This document shows positions 8,728 through 17,806 of a stretch of 64,000 nt of DNA, one piece after another (position 1 is the stretch's first letter; each line of letters opens with the position of its first letter). Made by a program: the position numbers and the translations under genes. This DNA comes from Acidimicrobiaceae bacterium (GTDB lineage: Bacteria; Actinomycetota; Acidimicrobiia; Acidimicrobiales; RAAP-2): positions 62,001 to 126,000 of the forward strand of contig JAOBWI010000017.1 in NCBI GenBank assembly GCA_025463285.1, written 5' to 3'. Under the pieces are notes generated by a model, which searched no databases, was not told where the DNA came from, and worked only from the letters and a program-made list of their open reading frames with translations.

Positions 8728-9717
8728 TTACTCCACTTCTGGCACGAGCGGCAAGTCGGGGTGTGCATGAGGCTGGTGCAACTCCGGAAGATGCGGGAGG
8801 TGTAGATCCGGAAGGTGTGGGTGGTGGAGATCCGGAAGGTGAGGGTGGTGGAGATCCGGAAGGTGTGGGTGGTGAATCGAATCCGCGTTCGCTTCGGCGA
8901 CCGGCGTCAGATCGGGCTTCTTGATCTGGAGGAATACTACGAGGCACGTGATCGCGGCAAGGAAGATGTAACTCGTCACCGATGTCCCGAGGTTTAGACC
9001 CTGGTTGCCTTTCTGGGACAAAAAGTCTCCGGTTGAGGCACCGAGAGGACGGGTCATGATGTACGCCAACCAGAAGGCCAGCACCCCGTTGATGGCCGTG
9101 AACTTCCAGACTGCTGCAATGACCGCAATCACCGCAACGAACACCATCAACGTGGTCAGGTACCCGAGGCTGAACTTTTCTGCAACGAGGTCTCCGACCG
9201 CGGTGCCAGTGGCGAAGGTGACCAGAATTGCGAGCCAGTAGAACGCCTCGCGTCGGGCTGTTCGAATCGAGTGCATCGACAGAGTGCGCTCGACCAGCCA
9301 CCAGATTAAGAACACCAATCCCAGCAAGGCGATGGAGACAATCGTAATCGACCACATGTGGTGGGGCTGGGCGCCATTCCCCTCGAACTGGTCCGTGATC
9401 TGGGTACCGACTACGCTGATCACGACGATGTTGGTCCAATAAATCGCAGCGATATATCGCTTACGGGTGAACTGAATCGCGAGCATCACCGCCAACACCC
9501 CCATCGTGATCAACATCACTTTGATAGCCGCTACGTTCAAAGCGTGGACGCTGGCATTGTTGGATCCCGCGAAGGAGGTGGTGAGATTATCCGAGAGCGT
9601 CTCACCGATCGTGGTGCAGAGGCATTTGATCAGCCAGAAGTACAGGGTGACTTCGGGCACTTTGTTTAAAGCTTTTCGAAGTGGTGATGGGGATAGATCA
9701 GCGGGGGCGTTTGACAT
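8728..9717 (-). CDS. COG4705-type membrane protein with histidine-rich repeat tail
   Basis: Polytopic membrane protein of the uncharacterised COG4705 family, recognised by KVPEVTLYFWLIKCLCTTIGET, REAFYWLAILVTFATGTAVGD and AYIMTRPLGASTGDFLSQ. About eight membrane segments cover residues 25-265. After residue 280 comes a tail of about 48 residues made of HHPHLPDL units, three near-identical and one diverged, then HQPHAHPDLPL. Such a tail suggests metal binding, but no transport activity is shown. I place the start at ATG 9717, where similarity to the family begins; a frame continues upstream to 9849 but has no family similarity. No strong ribosome site is seen. Confidence 0.83.
   Translation of the reverse strand: MSNAPADLSPSPLRKALNKVPEVTLYFWLIKCLCTTIGETLSDNLTTSFAGSNNASVHALNVAAIKVMLITMGVLAVMLAIQFTRKRYIAAIYWTNIVVISVVGTQITDQFEGNGAQPHHMWSITIVSIALLGLVFLIWWLVERTLSMHSIRTARREAFYWLAILVTFATGTAVGDLVAEKFSLGYLTTLMVFVAVIAVIAAVWKFTAINGVLAFWLAYIMTRPLGASTGDFLSQKGNQGLNLGTSVTSYIFLAAITCLVVFLQIKKPDLTPVAEANADSIHHPHLPDLHHPHLPDLHHPHLPDLHLPHLPELHQPHAHPDLPLVPEVE
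8775..8874. repeat. 24-bp tandem repeats encoding the His-rich tail
   Basis: About four copies of a 24-bp unit containing GATCCGGAAGGTG, three of them nearly identical, lie inside the 3' end of the COG4705 gene. They encode HHPHLPDL repeats on the minus strand. The near-identity at DNA level suggests recent expansion by slippage or recombination. Confidence 0.9.
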
Positions 9718-9797
9718 AGTTTTTTTATGGTAACGATCAAACCTGAAGATTTGATGACGGACGACAGATGCGTCCGCGCCTCGTGGATACGCGAAAT

Positions 9798-9866
9798 CCA
9801 TTTCGATGGGTCGCGACGCACGGAGCCCCGCGAATATCGGAGATCCCATTTCGGTGGGTCGCGACG
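9798..9866. promoter_or_regulatory. Paired direct repeats upstream of the COG4705 gene
   Basis: Two 21-bp copies of CCATTTCG(A/G)TGGGTCGCGACG differ at one base and start 48 bp apart (9798 and 9846). The first copy also sits in a CGAAAT-CC-ATTTCG palindrome. They lie in the gap between the two minus-strand genes at 9717 and 9911, upstream of the COG4705 start, and look like paired operator sites. Confidence 0.5.
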
Positions 9867-9910
9867 TGCTATATAGACGATGGAAGTGACCTATCTATTT
9901 CAGCGGCGCC

Positions 9911-10960
9911 CTAGGTCACCATCTCCTTCACCACTTCGATCAACGACGACGCGCTTTGGTCACCCTGAGGAACGGGGATCACCTGCAGGTGCGTCACCCC
10001 GGCCGCCTCGAACGCGCCGACGCGTTCTTTGACGTAGCTGGCCGGTCCGCAGAGCGTCGTGAGTTCTAAGAACTCGTCCGGCACGGCGGCCTCCGCTTCA
10101 CGCGTCTTCCCGTCGAGGTAAAGGTCTTGAATGGTGGCCGCTTCTCTTTCGAAACCGTAACGAACGGCTAACTCGTTGTAGAAGTTTTTTCCTCGCGCTC
10201 CCATGCCACCGACGTAGAGCGCGATGGCCGAGCGCTGCCGCTCGCGCAGCGCAGTCACCTCGCTCCCTTCGCCAATGGCCAAGAGCCCGCCGGCACTAAT
10301 CATCAAATCGCCCAGACGGGCACTACGCTTCGCCGCGCCCGCGGCGAGCGCGTCACCCCACACGCTCCTCGCCCTCTCGGGAATGAAGAAAATAGGCAAC
10401 CAGCCGTTCGCGATCTCCGCGGTCATGGCCACGTTGTTCTCACCGAGCGAAGCGATCCAGATAGGAATCTCGCCGCGCACGGGGTGGGCGATGATCTTGA
10501 GGGGTTTGCCGAGACCCGTTCCCTCGTCGGCCGGCAAGGGCACCGTGAAGTTGCGCCCGTGGTGCACCAGGGGCGCCTCGCGCTTCCACACGTCGCGACA
10601 GATATCAACGATCTCACGGGTGCGTCCCAGAGGACTGACGTAGGGCACGCCGTGAAAGCCCTCGATGACCTGGGGGCCGGAGGCTCCCAGACCCAAGTGG
10701 AATCGCCCGTCCGACAGGGCGTCGATGCCGGCCGCGGTCATAGCCAGGAGGGTCGGGGTGCGGGTGTAGATCGGCAAGATCGCCGCGCCGATCTCCACCG
10801 TCTCGGTCAAAGCCGCGAGGTATCCCATCAGGGAGGGGCTGTCAAAACCGTAGGCCTCGGCGACCCACACGAGGTCCAGTCCCGCCCGCTCCATCTCTAC
10901 TACTTCTCGCGCGGCCTGGTGAAAGCCGCTGGCGTAGCTCAGCATCGTCGTTATCTTCAT
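9911..10960 (-). CDS. LLM-class F420-dependent oxidoreductase
   Basis: Luciferase-like monooxygenase family protein, 349 residues, of the coenzyme F420-using branch common in actinobacteria. Family features are the N-terminal beta strand MKITTMLSYASGF, the segment VWVAEAYGFDSPS, and the HLGLGASGPQVIEGFHG block typical of F420-dependent LLM proteins. The start ATG 10960 is preceded by an AAAGG ribosome site; the frame upstream is not conserved. It is divergent from glutamate dehydrogenase. The substrate cannot be inferred. Confidence 0.86.
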   Translation of the reverse strand: MKITTMLSYASGFHQAAREVVEMERAGLDLVWVAEAYGFDSPSLMGYLAALTETVEIGAAILPIYTRTPTLLAMTAAGIDALSDGRFHLGLGASGPQVIEGFHGVPYVSPLGRTREIVDICRDVWKREAPLVHHGRNFTVPLPADEGTGLGKPLKIIAHPVRGEIPIWIASLGENNVAMTAEIANGWLPIFFIPERARSVWGDALAAGAAKRSARLGDLMISAGGLLAIGEGSEVTALRERQRSAIALYVGGMGARGKNFYNELAVRYGFEREAATIQDLYLDGKTREAEAAVPDEFLELTTLCGPASYVKERVGAFEAAGVTHLQVIPVPQGDQSASSLIEVVKEMVT

Positions 10961-11105
10961 CGTCGACCTTTCGCTCCGGAGGTCACAGTATCGGAGAGGG
11001 TACGAGCAAAAATTCACGCGCTCTTGTCCAGGGGGGTATCTCGGCGGCCCTAACCTGGAGGCGAACAGCAACGGCGCTATCCACTACTGCAAAGGCTGGT
11101 GACAC

Positions 11106-12380
11106 GTGGTCACGCGTCTTCACGACGAAATCCCTGACGACGTAAATCCGTGGTTTCGCGTCGTTTCGCTCATCGAAAAAGCGGGCCATCTGCTCGGCCT
11201 CAACGAGGGACTCATCAAGCGAATCGTCACCCCGGAGAGAATCTTGGAAGTGGCGCTCCCCATTCGCATGGACGCCGGCCCCGTTGAGATGTTCACCGGC
11301 TGGCGCATTCAACACAACACGGCGAGAGGGCCGGGCAAAGGCGGTATCCGCTTTCACCCCAGCGTGAACGTGGATGAGATCGCGGCACTCAGCGCCGACA
11401 TGTCCATCAAGTGCGCGGTGGTCAACATACCCTACGGTGGGGCGAAGGGAGGGGTGAAAGTTGACCCCTCGGGCCTCTCGCGCAGTGAGCTGGAACGTCT
11501 GACTCGTCGCTACGCCTTCGCCATTGCGCCCATGATCGGTCCGGACCGCGACATCCCGGCGCCCGACATCAATACCGACCCCCAAGTCATGAGCTGGATC
11601 ATGGACACCGTCTCGATGATCACTGGTCACAGCACGCCGGGCGTCGTCACGGGCAAACCTCTCGCCATCGGCGGCACGCTGGGCCACGCGGGCGCCACCT
11701 CACTGGGGGTGACCATCTGCACGGTGGCGCTGCTCAACCGTCTCGGTCGCAGCCCCGAAGGCGAGCGCGTTGTCATTCAGGGCTACGGCAAGGTCGGCTC
11801 GCCGCTCATCAAGCTGCTGAGTGAGCGCGGCATGAAGGTCGTAGGGCTCGCCGACGTGCACGGCGCAATCCACGTGCCCGAGGGGATCGATCACGAAAAG
11901 ATGAGCCTCCACTTCGAGCAGGCGCGCTCGATCCTGGGATATCCCGGCGGTGAAGAAATCCGCGCCGATGAGCTCTTCGCCTTACCGAGCGACATCGCCA
12001 TCCCCGCGGCACTGGGTGGGGTCATCACCGAGAAGGTCGCCCAGACGATGTCGGCCACCGTGGTGGTCGAAGCGGCCAACGGTCCGACCACCGGCGAGGG
12101 GGCGGCCATTCTCACCAGTCGCAACATTCCCGTGGTGCCCGACGTGTTGGCCAACGCCGGCGGAGTGGTGGCCTCGTACTTCGAGTGGGCTCAGGACCTT
12201 CAGGGCTTCATGTGGGAGGGCGAACTCTTCAAACAGCGTCTGGAGAAGACCATGCACGACGCTTTCGACGCCATCTGGTTGCGTCACGAACAGTTGGACC
12301 TCGCTCTACGCGATACCGCCTTGGTGGTGGGCGTCGAACGAATCGCCGAAGCGACCGAGCTACGCGGACTCTTTCCCTAG
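11106..12380 (+). CDS. gdhA: Glutamate dehydrogenase
   Basis: Hexameric Glu/Leu/Phe/Val dehydrogenase family enzyme, 424 residues, interconverting glutamate and 2-oxoglutarate plus ammonia. The N-terminal catalytic domain has GPGKGGIRFHP and the catalytic-lysine block PYGGAKGGV, followed by GPDRDIPAPDINT. The C-terminal Rossmann domain has VVIQGYGKVGS. The GTG start at 11106 follows an AAAGG site. Length and order match the clostridial/archaeal type rather than the long 180-kDa form. The cofactor preference (NAD or NADP) cannot be decided here. A neighbouring amino-acid permease converges on it and may share a nitrogen role. Confidence 0.94.
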   Translation: MVTRLHDEIPDDVNPWFRVVSLIEKAGHLLGLNEGLIKRIVTPERILEVALPIRMDAGPVEMFTGWRIQHNTARGPGKGGIRFHPSVNVDEIAALSADMSIKCAVVNIPYGGAKGGVKVDPSGLSRSELERLTRRYAFAIAPMIGPDRDIPAPDINTDPQVMSWIMDTVSMITGHSTPGVVTGKPLAIGGTLGHAGATSLGVTICTVALLNRLGRSPEGERVVIQGYGKVGSPLIKLLSERGMKVVGLADVHGAIHVPEGIDHEKMSLHFEQARSILGYPGGEEIRADELFALPSDIAIPAALGGVITEKVAQTMSATVVVEAANGPTTGEGAAILTSRNIPVVPDVLANAGGVVASYFEWAQDLQGFMWEGELFKQRLEKTMHDAFDAIWLRHEQLDLALRDTALVVGVERIAEATELRGLFP

Positions 12381-12383
12381 ATC

Positions 12384-12400
12384 GTCGTCGGCCAGACGAC
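12384..12400 (+). terminator. Small hairpin after gdhA
   Basis: GTCGTC-GGCCA-GACGAC forms a 6-bp stem just after the gdhA stop and before the converging permease gene. No T-run follows, so terminator function is uncertain. Confidence 0.3.
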
Positions 12401-12416
12401 AACATGACGCTTAGTA

Positions 12417-13973
12417 CTAGTCCGCACTGCTGACCTGGTTAAGTTTTTTGTCCGGTCGCGAGAACCCTTCGTAGAGACCGCCGATGATGACAATGATGGC
12501 CATGACGATGAGAGTGATCCAGCCGTAGTTGAAGAGGACACCTCGTCCACTCGACAACGAACTCGGCCACACGATGTTGAGCAGCATCAAGAAAAGGTAG
12601 ATACCTCCGGCGAGTGTGACCGGCGTACTCCACTTACCGAGCGTGAAGGACCCGCTGGGCCTCCAGCCGCGTCGCTTGGCGATAAAGGAGCCGAGCACCG
12701 TAAGGAAGAACGAGAGATAGATGCCCGAGGTGGCGAAGGAGACGAGCGCGAAGAGCGCGTTGACGTGGGCCGGGTAGTAGAACCACAGCACGTGCACGTT
12801 CTTTGACGGATTGACCAGCACTAGTAGCAAGAAGAGGAATGGCACGATCGTCGCGACCACGATGGCGTTGCGCGGCGTTTTGTGGCTGGGCGTCACCCGC
12901 TTCAGGACCCGACTGGCGGGGAGCGCGTTGTCTCGGGCGAGAGCGAAGACCACCCGAGATCCCGCGCCCATCACCGCCGTGCCGCAGCTAAAGAAGGCGA
13001 TGATCACCATGATCAAAAAGAAGTCCTGTAGCCAACTGGGCAACGTGGCGAGGATAAAAGGAATACCGCCCGAGACGATCTTGGCGATGCCACCGTGAGG
13101 AATGGCGAGAAGTAGACCCAGGACCAAGACGAAGGAGGCGATGCCGCCGTAGAGGATGGCGTTGCGCATGGCCTTGGGCACCTGTCGGCTGGCGTCGACG
13201 GTCTCTTCGGAGATGTCCCCCGCCGATTCGAAGCCGTAGAAGATGTACACGTTGGCTAGTACCGCGACCAACGCCGCCCCGGTGAGCCAGTGGCCACCGA
13301 AGTTGACGCCGAAGGGGTTGGTCTTGGCGTACTGCACGCCTTGCGTGGTGCCCAGGTAGCCGAGGTTTTGGTGGAAGCCCTTGATGGCCAGAGCGATGAA
13401 GACACCGAAGGTGCCGATCGTTTCCACGTACACGCCCAAGCGGGCGGCGTAACCGAGAAACTTGGCTCCGATCGAGTTCAAGATCGCCGAGATCACGATG
13501 ACCACAGCTACGATCACGAAAATCGTCACGTGGTTGGCAGGATTGAGGTCCGTCTTGAACCAGATGTTGAACAGTGACGTGACGTACGAAACGATGCCCG
13601 AGTCGACCGAGGCCACCGTGGCCAGCAGCGCGAATCCGTAGATCCATCCGACGAACCAACCAAAACGCGGGCCGATGTTGTGCTTGCCGTACTGGTAGAG
13701 GGCGCCCGACAACGGATACTCACTGGCCAGCTCGCCAAAGACCAGCGCCACCAACGTCATGAAGAGCACAACCACGGGAATGGTCCAGATGTAACGCGGA
13801 CCACCCGCACCCAAGCCAATGATGAAGATCGAGTAGATACCAACGACCGGGCTGAGGTAGCTAAAGGCCACCGAGAAGTTGTCAAAGAGCGAGAGCACTC
13901 GCTTTAGCTCTTGGCGATACCCCAGGGCGTGAAGCCGATCGTTGTCGCGCGTGTCCGATTCGCTCATCGTCAT
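12417..13973 (-). CDS. APC-family amino-acid permease
   Basis: Twelve-segment amino acid/polyamine/organocation permease, 518 residues. The N-terminal segment has LSLFDNFSVAFSYLSPVVGIYSIF, and the conserved loop GFESAGDISEETVDASRQVPKAM is the family hallmark between segments. The start at ATG 13973 is preceded by a purine-rich AAGGGGGA ribosome site. The gene converges with glutamate dehydrogenase, leaving a 36-bp gap. The family covers GABA, choline-like and other amino-acid transporters; I cannot name the substrate. Confidence 0.9.
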   Translation of the reverse strand: MTMSESDTRDNDRLHALGYRQELKRVLSLFDNFSVAFSYLSPVVGIYSIFIIGLGAGGPRYIWTIPVVVLFMTLVALVFGELASEYPLSGALYQYGKHNIGPRFGWFVGWIYGFALLATVASVDSGIVSYVTSLFNIWFKTDLNPANHVTIFVIVAVVIVISAILNSIGAKFLGYAARLGVYVETIGTFGVFIALAIKGFHQNLGYLGTTQGVQYAKTNPFGVNFGGHWLTGAALVAVLANVYIFYGFESAGDISEETVDASRQVPKAMRNAILYGGIASFVLVLGLLLAIPHGGIAKIVSGGIPFILATLPSWLQDFFLIMVIIAFFSCGTAVMGAGSRVVFALARDNALPASRVLKRVTPSHKTPRNAIVVATIVPFLFLLLVLVNPSKNVHVLWFYYPAHVNALFALVSFATSGIYLSFFLTVLGSFIAKRRGWRPSGSFTLGKWSTPVTLAGGIYLFLMLLNIVWPSSLSSGRGVLFNYGWITLIVMAIIVIIGGLYEGFSRPDKKLNQVSSAD

Positions 13974-14094
13974 TACATCCCCCTTGATGAACCCGTCGTT
14001 GGGCTAGTCGGCCCTTACGCTAACCATTAACCGAGCGCGACGCTGGGTGTTCTCAGGAACGCCACAGCCAGCGGGCCTGTGAAAGTCTGTAGAC

Positions 14095-14229
14095 GTGAAC
14101 AACTTCGACGACGAGCGAGAACAACTCGAGTCCACCATCCGATCGCTTCGCCAGGAAGTGGAGCGTTTAAGGGCGGAAATTGCTCGGCTACGCGGCGAAC
14201 GCGAGGAGCGGCCTCCTCACTACCTTTAG
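14095..14229 (+). CDS. Small coiled-coil protein, 44 residues
   Basis: A short frame starting GTG 14095 and stopping at TAG 14227-14229. The product is almost entirely a charged heptad helix: LESTIRSLRQEVERLRAEIARL, with Leu and Ile at regular a/d positions, rich in Glu and Arg. An in-frame stop lies just upstream, so the start is well bounded, but no strong ribosome site is seen. It fills a gap between the permease and the PEBP gene. I do not recognise a family; it could be a small oligomerising or membrane-associated factor, or a chance frame. The coiled-coil pattern makes chance less likely. Confidence 0.5.
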   Translation: MNNFDDEREQLESTIRSLRQEVERLRAEIARLRGEREERPPHYL

Positions 14230-14244
14230 AGCGGACCCATCGCT

Positions 14245-14775
14245 CTAGGCGTTTTCGTAGATCCCCACCAAGACGGCTCGGGCAATGCCGTGCGAGAAGA
14301 GGTTGAATCCCAGGTACGCCGGCGTCGCGCCGGGGGGCAACTCCAAGCTCGCCACGTCGAGGGCGTGGACCACCACGAAGTAGTGGTGAGCGCCGTGACC
14401 CGGGGGCGGCGCCGCTCCGACGTATCGCTTGAGGCCCGCGTCGTTGGCGTACTGGACCGCGCCCTCGGGCAGTCCGCTTCCTTGGTCGTCGCCCGCGCCC
14501 GAGGGTAACGACGTGGTGGCCACCGGAATGTCCGCGACCGCCCAGTGCCAAAAACCCGACCCGGTGGGCGCGTCCGGGTCGTACACGGTGACGGCGAAAC
14601 TTTTGGTCTCGGGGGGAAAGCCCCTCCAGCTCAGCTGCGGCGACGTATCGGAACCTCCCGCGCCCATAAGCCCGCTCGCCTGGGCCGTGGCTAGTGTCGC
14701 GCCATCGGAAAGATCGTCGGACCTCAACTCAAAGGTTGGTAAATCCGGTAGTTCGTCGTACGGGTTTCTCGCCAT
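14245..14775 (-). CDS. YbhB/YbcL-type PEBP family protein
   Basis: Phosphatidylethanolamine-binding-protein fold, bacterial YbhB/YbcL branch, 176 residues, with no signal peptide. Ligand-site motifs are present: DTSPQLSW, the [13 protein letters not shown] block and GPPPGHG-like [19 protein letters not shown]. The start ATG 14775 follows GAGGTG. The biochemical role of these bacterial proteins is not settled; they bind anionic ligands and are annotated by homology to Raf kinase inhibitor proteins. It stands alone, between the small coiled-coil frame and the divergent gluconokinase. Confidence 0.92.
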   Translation of the reverse strand: MARNPYDELPDLPTFELRSDDLSDGATLATAQASGLMGAGGSDTSPQLSWRGFPPETKSFAVTVYDPDAPTGSGFWHWAVADIPVATTSLPSGAGDDQGSGLPEGAVQYANDAGLKRYVGAAPPPGHGAHHYFVVVHALDVASLELPPGATPAYLGFNLFSHGIARAVLVGIYENA

Positions 14776-14857
14776 CGTTGCACCTCACTTGTCGCGCGAA
14801 GCCCACTGTACCTAGCAACGACGACCATCAACTCACCTCGATCCTTATGATCTGTCG

Positions 14858-15367
14858 ATGAGCAGCCCCCAGTCCATAGTGGTGATGGGGTTGGAAGGTT
14901 CGGGCAAGAGCACCATCGCCCGGGCCTTGAGCGAACGCCTCGGCGCTACCTACGTTGACGCCGACTGGCTCCACTCGCCTACCAATCGGGAGAAAATGGC
15001 CCTCGGCCGTCCACTGAGCGACGAGGACCGGCGTCCGTGGCTACGCAGCGTGGGCCAGCGGCTGCGCGAAGAGGTGGACCAGGGTCGCCGCGTGGTGGCC
15101 GCGTGCTCGGCGCTCAAGCGCTCCTATCGCAATATCTTGCGCGAGTACGTAGCCGACATCTTCTTCGTCTTCTTGGACGGTCCTTTCGAGGTAGTGCTGT
15201 CGCGAATCGAAAGACGCACGCACGACTTCGTGCCCAGTTCACTGCTCTCGTCGCAGTACGCCATTCTCGAGCCGCTAGAGGCGGACGAACGAGGAGTTCG
15301 CGTGTCCGTCCAGCAGAGCCCGGACGAACAACTGGACGAGATCCTGGCGAACCTTCCGGGTGCGTGA
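14858..15367 (+). CDS. Gluconokinase
   Basis: P-loop kinase of the GntK type, 169 residues, phosphorylating D-gluconate to 6-phosphogluconate. Walker A is GLEGSGKST, slightly different from the usual GVSGSGKST. The family blocks DADWLHSPTNREKMALGRPLSDEDRRPWL and ACSALKRSYRNILR match gluconokinase closely, as does FVFLDG and the SSLLSSQYAILEPLE segment. There is no ribosome site before ATG 14858, so a leaderless message is possible. No gluconate transporter or gnt regulator is adjacent. Confidence 0.92.
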   Translation: MSSPQSIVVMGLEGSGKSTIARALSERLGATYVDADWLHSPTNREKMALGRPLSDEDRRPWLRSVGQRLREEVDQGRRVVAACSALKRSYRNILREYVADIFFVFLDGPFEVVLSRIERRTHDFVPSSLLSSQYAILEPLEADERGVRVSVQQSPDEQLDEILANLPGA

Positions 15368-15426
15368 CGCCGAGGGCGTTCACTACCAGAGCCGAGCACT
15401 ACGATGCTGAAAAAGCGAGGTCGCCC

Positions 15427-16212
15427 ATGTCCGAGATGATGCCCGCCGCCTTCATTGGGCACGGCAGCCCCATGAACGCATTGGAGCAGAGCCGCTACAC
15501 CGTGAGTTGGTCGATGTTCGCGACCACCTTTTCGAAACCCCACGCCGTACTCGTTATCTCGGCGCACTGGTACGTCAACATCACCGCCGTGACGGCCATG
15601 CCAGTGCCGCGCACCATCCACGACTTTTACGGTTTTCCTCAGCCGCTCTTCGACGTGGAGTACCCGGCGCCGGGAGACCCCGAACTCGCCCAACGCATCG
15701 CTGACGTGGTTGAGCCCACCTACGTCGGGCTGGACCACGACTCCTGGGGAATCGATCACGGCGCGTGGTCGGTCCTGGTGCACATGTTTCCCTTAGCCGA
15801 CGTGCCCGTCGTGCAACTGTCGATCAACGCCGAGTTGCCCTTTGACTATCACTTCAACCTCGGAGCCAAGCTGCACGCCTTGCGCAGCGAAGGCGTCTTC
15901 ATCGTGGGTAGCGGCAACGTGGTGCACAACTTACGTCTCATCGACTGGCGCGCCCCGGGCGAAGGTACCGACTGGGCTCACCGTTTCGACGACGACGTGC
16001 GAGAGATCATGACGAGCGACGCGAGTAACCTGGGCACCGCGTCGTCCCGTCGCGACTACGGCCTAGCGGTGCCCACGCCCGATCATTTTCTCCCGCTGGC
16101 CTACGTTGCGGGACTGAGCGCCGCAGCCCAGACACCCACCACGACCATCATTGACGGGTACGAGATGGGGTCGCTGTCGATGACCGCGTACGCACTCGCG
16201 GGAAGCCGCTAG
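15427..16212 (+). CDS. 4,5-DOPA-dioxygenase-extradiol (YgiD/DODA) family protein
   Basis: LigB-superfamily extradiol-ring-cleavage dioxygenase of the YgiD/DODA group, 261 residues. Conserved features are the N-terminal metal-ligand block FIGHGSPMNAL, VISAHWY, the FYGFP motif, YPAPGDPELA, the DHGAWSVL block and GSGNVVHNLR. The start ATG 15427 has GAGG upstream; a longer frame starts inside gluconokinase and is not conserved. The E. coli relative YgiD cleaves L-DOPA; the physiological substrate in most bacteria is unknown. It follows gluconokinase by 60 bp and might be co-transcribed. Confidence 0.9.
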   Translation: MSEMMPAAFIGHGSPMNALEQSRYTVSWSMFATTFSKPHAVLVISAHWYVNITAVTAMPVPRTIHDFYGFPQPLFDVEYPAPGDPELAQRIADVVEPTYVGLDHDSWGIDHGAWSVLVHMFPLADVPVVQLSINAELPFDYHFNLGAKLHALRSEGVFIVGSGNVVHNLRLIDWRAPGEGTDWAHRFDDDVREIMTSDASNLGTASSRRDYGLAVPTPDHFLPLAYVAGLSAAAQTPTTTIIDGYEMGSLSMTAYALAGSR

Positions 16213-16512
16213 TCGTGATCACACGCTGAGCGGAGTCGCTTAACGTTTCCTTTGTACTGCGTCGGTGGACCCTCCCGAAGGCCCACTACCGGCTCGAAGT
16301 CACGCTGATACTGAGCGAAATGGTCTCGCCGCGCGCCCGATTCGACGCTGCGACCCGCCAAGCGATCGAGACGGTCATCCCACCCGGCCGCGTTTCGCCG
16401 CGGGCGGATCCTCCAACCAACGCTCCAGGCGTACCGACGTGTGAGGGTTGTCGCTCGACACCGTGGCGCTCGTCATGGCGCTCTTCTCATCACAATGAGT
16501 TTCCAACAGCTC
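16213..16512. other. Intergenic region, no gene seen
   Basis: About 300 bp between the dioxygenase gene and the end of the converging his operon. An open frame on the plus strand (16320 onward) is arginine- and proline-rich and overlaps hisIE, so I take it as non-coding. No hairpin with a T-run was found. Confidence 0.5.
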
Positions 16513-17058
16513 TTAGCGCTCTCGGCGGCGTAACTCGTCCTCCACGGCCGCCGGGTCCAGACCCCGGCTGCGCAGCAACAAGAGCTGGTGGAACCAGAGG
16601 TCAGCCGCTTCACTCACCACGCGATCGTCATCTTCGCTCAGTGACGCCACCACCAACTCGACGCTCTCCTCGCCCACTTTTCGGGCGGTCTGCGACGTGC
16701 CCGCCGTTAGCTGGTTGACCACGTAGGACTCCGGATCGCCACTCGCTTCTCGCTGCAGGATCTTTCGCCAGAGCCACGGCGTGAAGCATGAGGTGGAACC
16801 GTCATGACAGGCCGGGCCGTCGGCGTTGACTCGCACCAGTAACGCGTCATCATCGCAGTCGGGCAGTACTTCGACGACGTGAAAACTGTTGCCCGAGGTT
16901 TCGCCCTTCTTCCACAGCCTTTGGCGCGACCGAGAAAAGAAGTGCACGAGTCCGCTGGAGCGCGTGAGAGCGAGGGCCTCCTCGTCCATCCAGCCGAGCA
17001 TCAACACTCGTCCCGTGGCGTCGTCTTGAATGATCGCGGCGCGCAGCTCTTCAGCCAT
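16513..17058 (-). CDS. hisIE: Bifunctional phosphoribosyl-AMP cyclohydrolase / phosphoribosyl-ATP pyrophosphatase
   Basis: Fusion enzyme carrying out steps 2 and 3 of histidine synthesis. HisI occupies about residues 1-105, with WKKGETSGN, the metal-site region [12 protein letters not shown] and [12 protein letters not shown]. HisE follows at about 110-181, with the [13 protein letters not shown] and [13 protein letters not shown] blocks. The 181-residue length is compact for a HisIE. It is the last gene of the operon; its start overlaps the end of hisF by 8 bp, implying coupled translation. Confidence 0.94.
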   Translation of the reverse strand: MAEELRAAIIQDDATGRVLMLGWMDEEALALTRSSGLVHFFSRSRQRLWKKGETSGNSFHVVEVLPDCDDDALLVRVNADGPACHDGSTSCFTPWLWRKILQREASGDPESYVVNQLTAGTSQTARKVGEESVELVVASLSEDDDRVVSEAADLWFHQLLLLRSRGLDPAAVEDELRRRER

Positions 17059-17806
17059 GACGCTCCTTCAGTGGTCGCAGAGTAATGCCTTCGTGTTCAA
17101 TCTCGCGTCGAAGACCGGCCAGTCCGCCCGGGTTTTCGTGCACGATCGAGGCTACGAGCGCCGCGTCGGCGACGCGTAGCGCGGCGGCCACGTGGGCCGC
17201 CGAACCAGCCCCGCCCGAGGCGATCACCGGAATGGAGACGGCGTCACGCACGGCGCGCGTGAGCTCCAGGTCGAAACCGGTGCGCTGACCGTCTTGACGA
17301 ATGGACGTCAACAGGATCTCGCCGGCTCCCCGCTCGCAGGCCTCGACTCCCCAGGGAACGGTCCGTATCTCGGTGGCCACGCGACCTCCGTGCGAGTGAA
17401 CGACACCGTCGCCGGCGTCGATGGCCACCACCACCGCTTGGGATCCAAAGCGTGAGGCAATGGCCGTGATGAGCGAGGGATCGGCGAGGGCCGCGGAGTT
17501 GAGTGAGACGCGGTCGGCGCCCGCTTCAATGATGCGCGAGGCGTCCTCGACCGACCGTACGCCTCCGCCCACGGTGAACGGGATCTCTAAGACATCCGCC
17601 ACTTGGGCCACCACCGACGTCATGGTCGACGAGTCCTCCGGCGTGGCCGCGATGTCGAGAAACACCAGTTCGTCGGCCCCACCGTCGCTGTAGAACTGGG
17701 CCAACTCCACCGGGTCACCCACGTCACGCAGTCCGACAAAACTGACGCCCTTCACGACGCGACCGTGCGCGACGTCGAGGCAGGGAATTAAACGAGGGAG
17801 AGGCAC
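17051..17806 (-). CDS. hisF: Imidazole glycerol phosphate synthase, cyclase subunit
   Basis: TIM-barrel cyclase that, with HisH, forms imidazole glycerol phosphate and AICAR. Catalytic Asp residues sit in [14 protein letters not shown] and VVAIDAGDG; phosphate-binding blocks [11 protein letters not shown] and ASGGAGS are intact. At 251 residues it has standard length. The GTG start at 17806 overlaps the 3' end of hisH by 19 bp, so the two subunits of the synthase are translationally linked. Confidence 0.96.
   Translation of the reverse strand: MPLPRLIPCLDVAHGRVVKGVSFVGLRDVGDPVELAQFYSDGGADELVFLDIAATPEDSSTMTSVVAQVADVLEIPFTVGGGVRSVEDASRIIEAGADRVSLNSAALADPSLITAIASRFGSQAVVVAIDAGDGVVHSHGGRVATEIRTVPWGVEACERGAGEILLTSIRQDGQRTGFDLELTRAVRDAVSIPVIASGGAGSAAHVAAALRVADAALVASIVHENPGGLAGLRREIEHEGITLRPLKERHG

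Noticed and set aside
8595..8924. Plus-strand frame with repeated Gly/Asp/Pro/Glu units
   Set aside because: It is the opposite strand of the His-rich repeat tail of the COG4705 gene; the minus-strand protein has clear family features.
16320..16718. Plus-strand open frame of 132 codons
   Set aside because: Arg/Pro-rich, no motif or ribosome site, and it overlaps hisIE.
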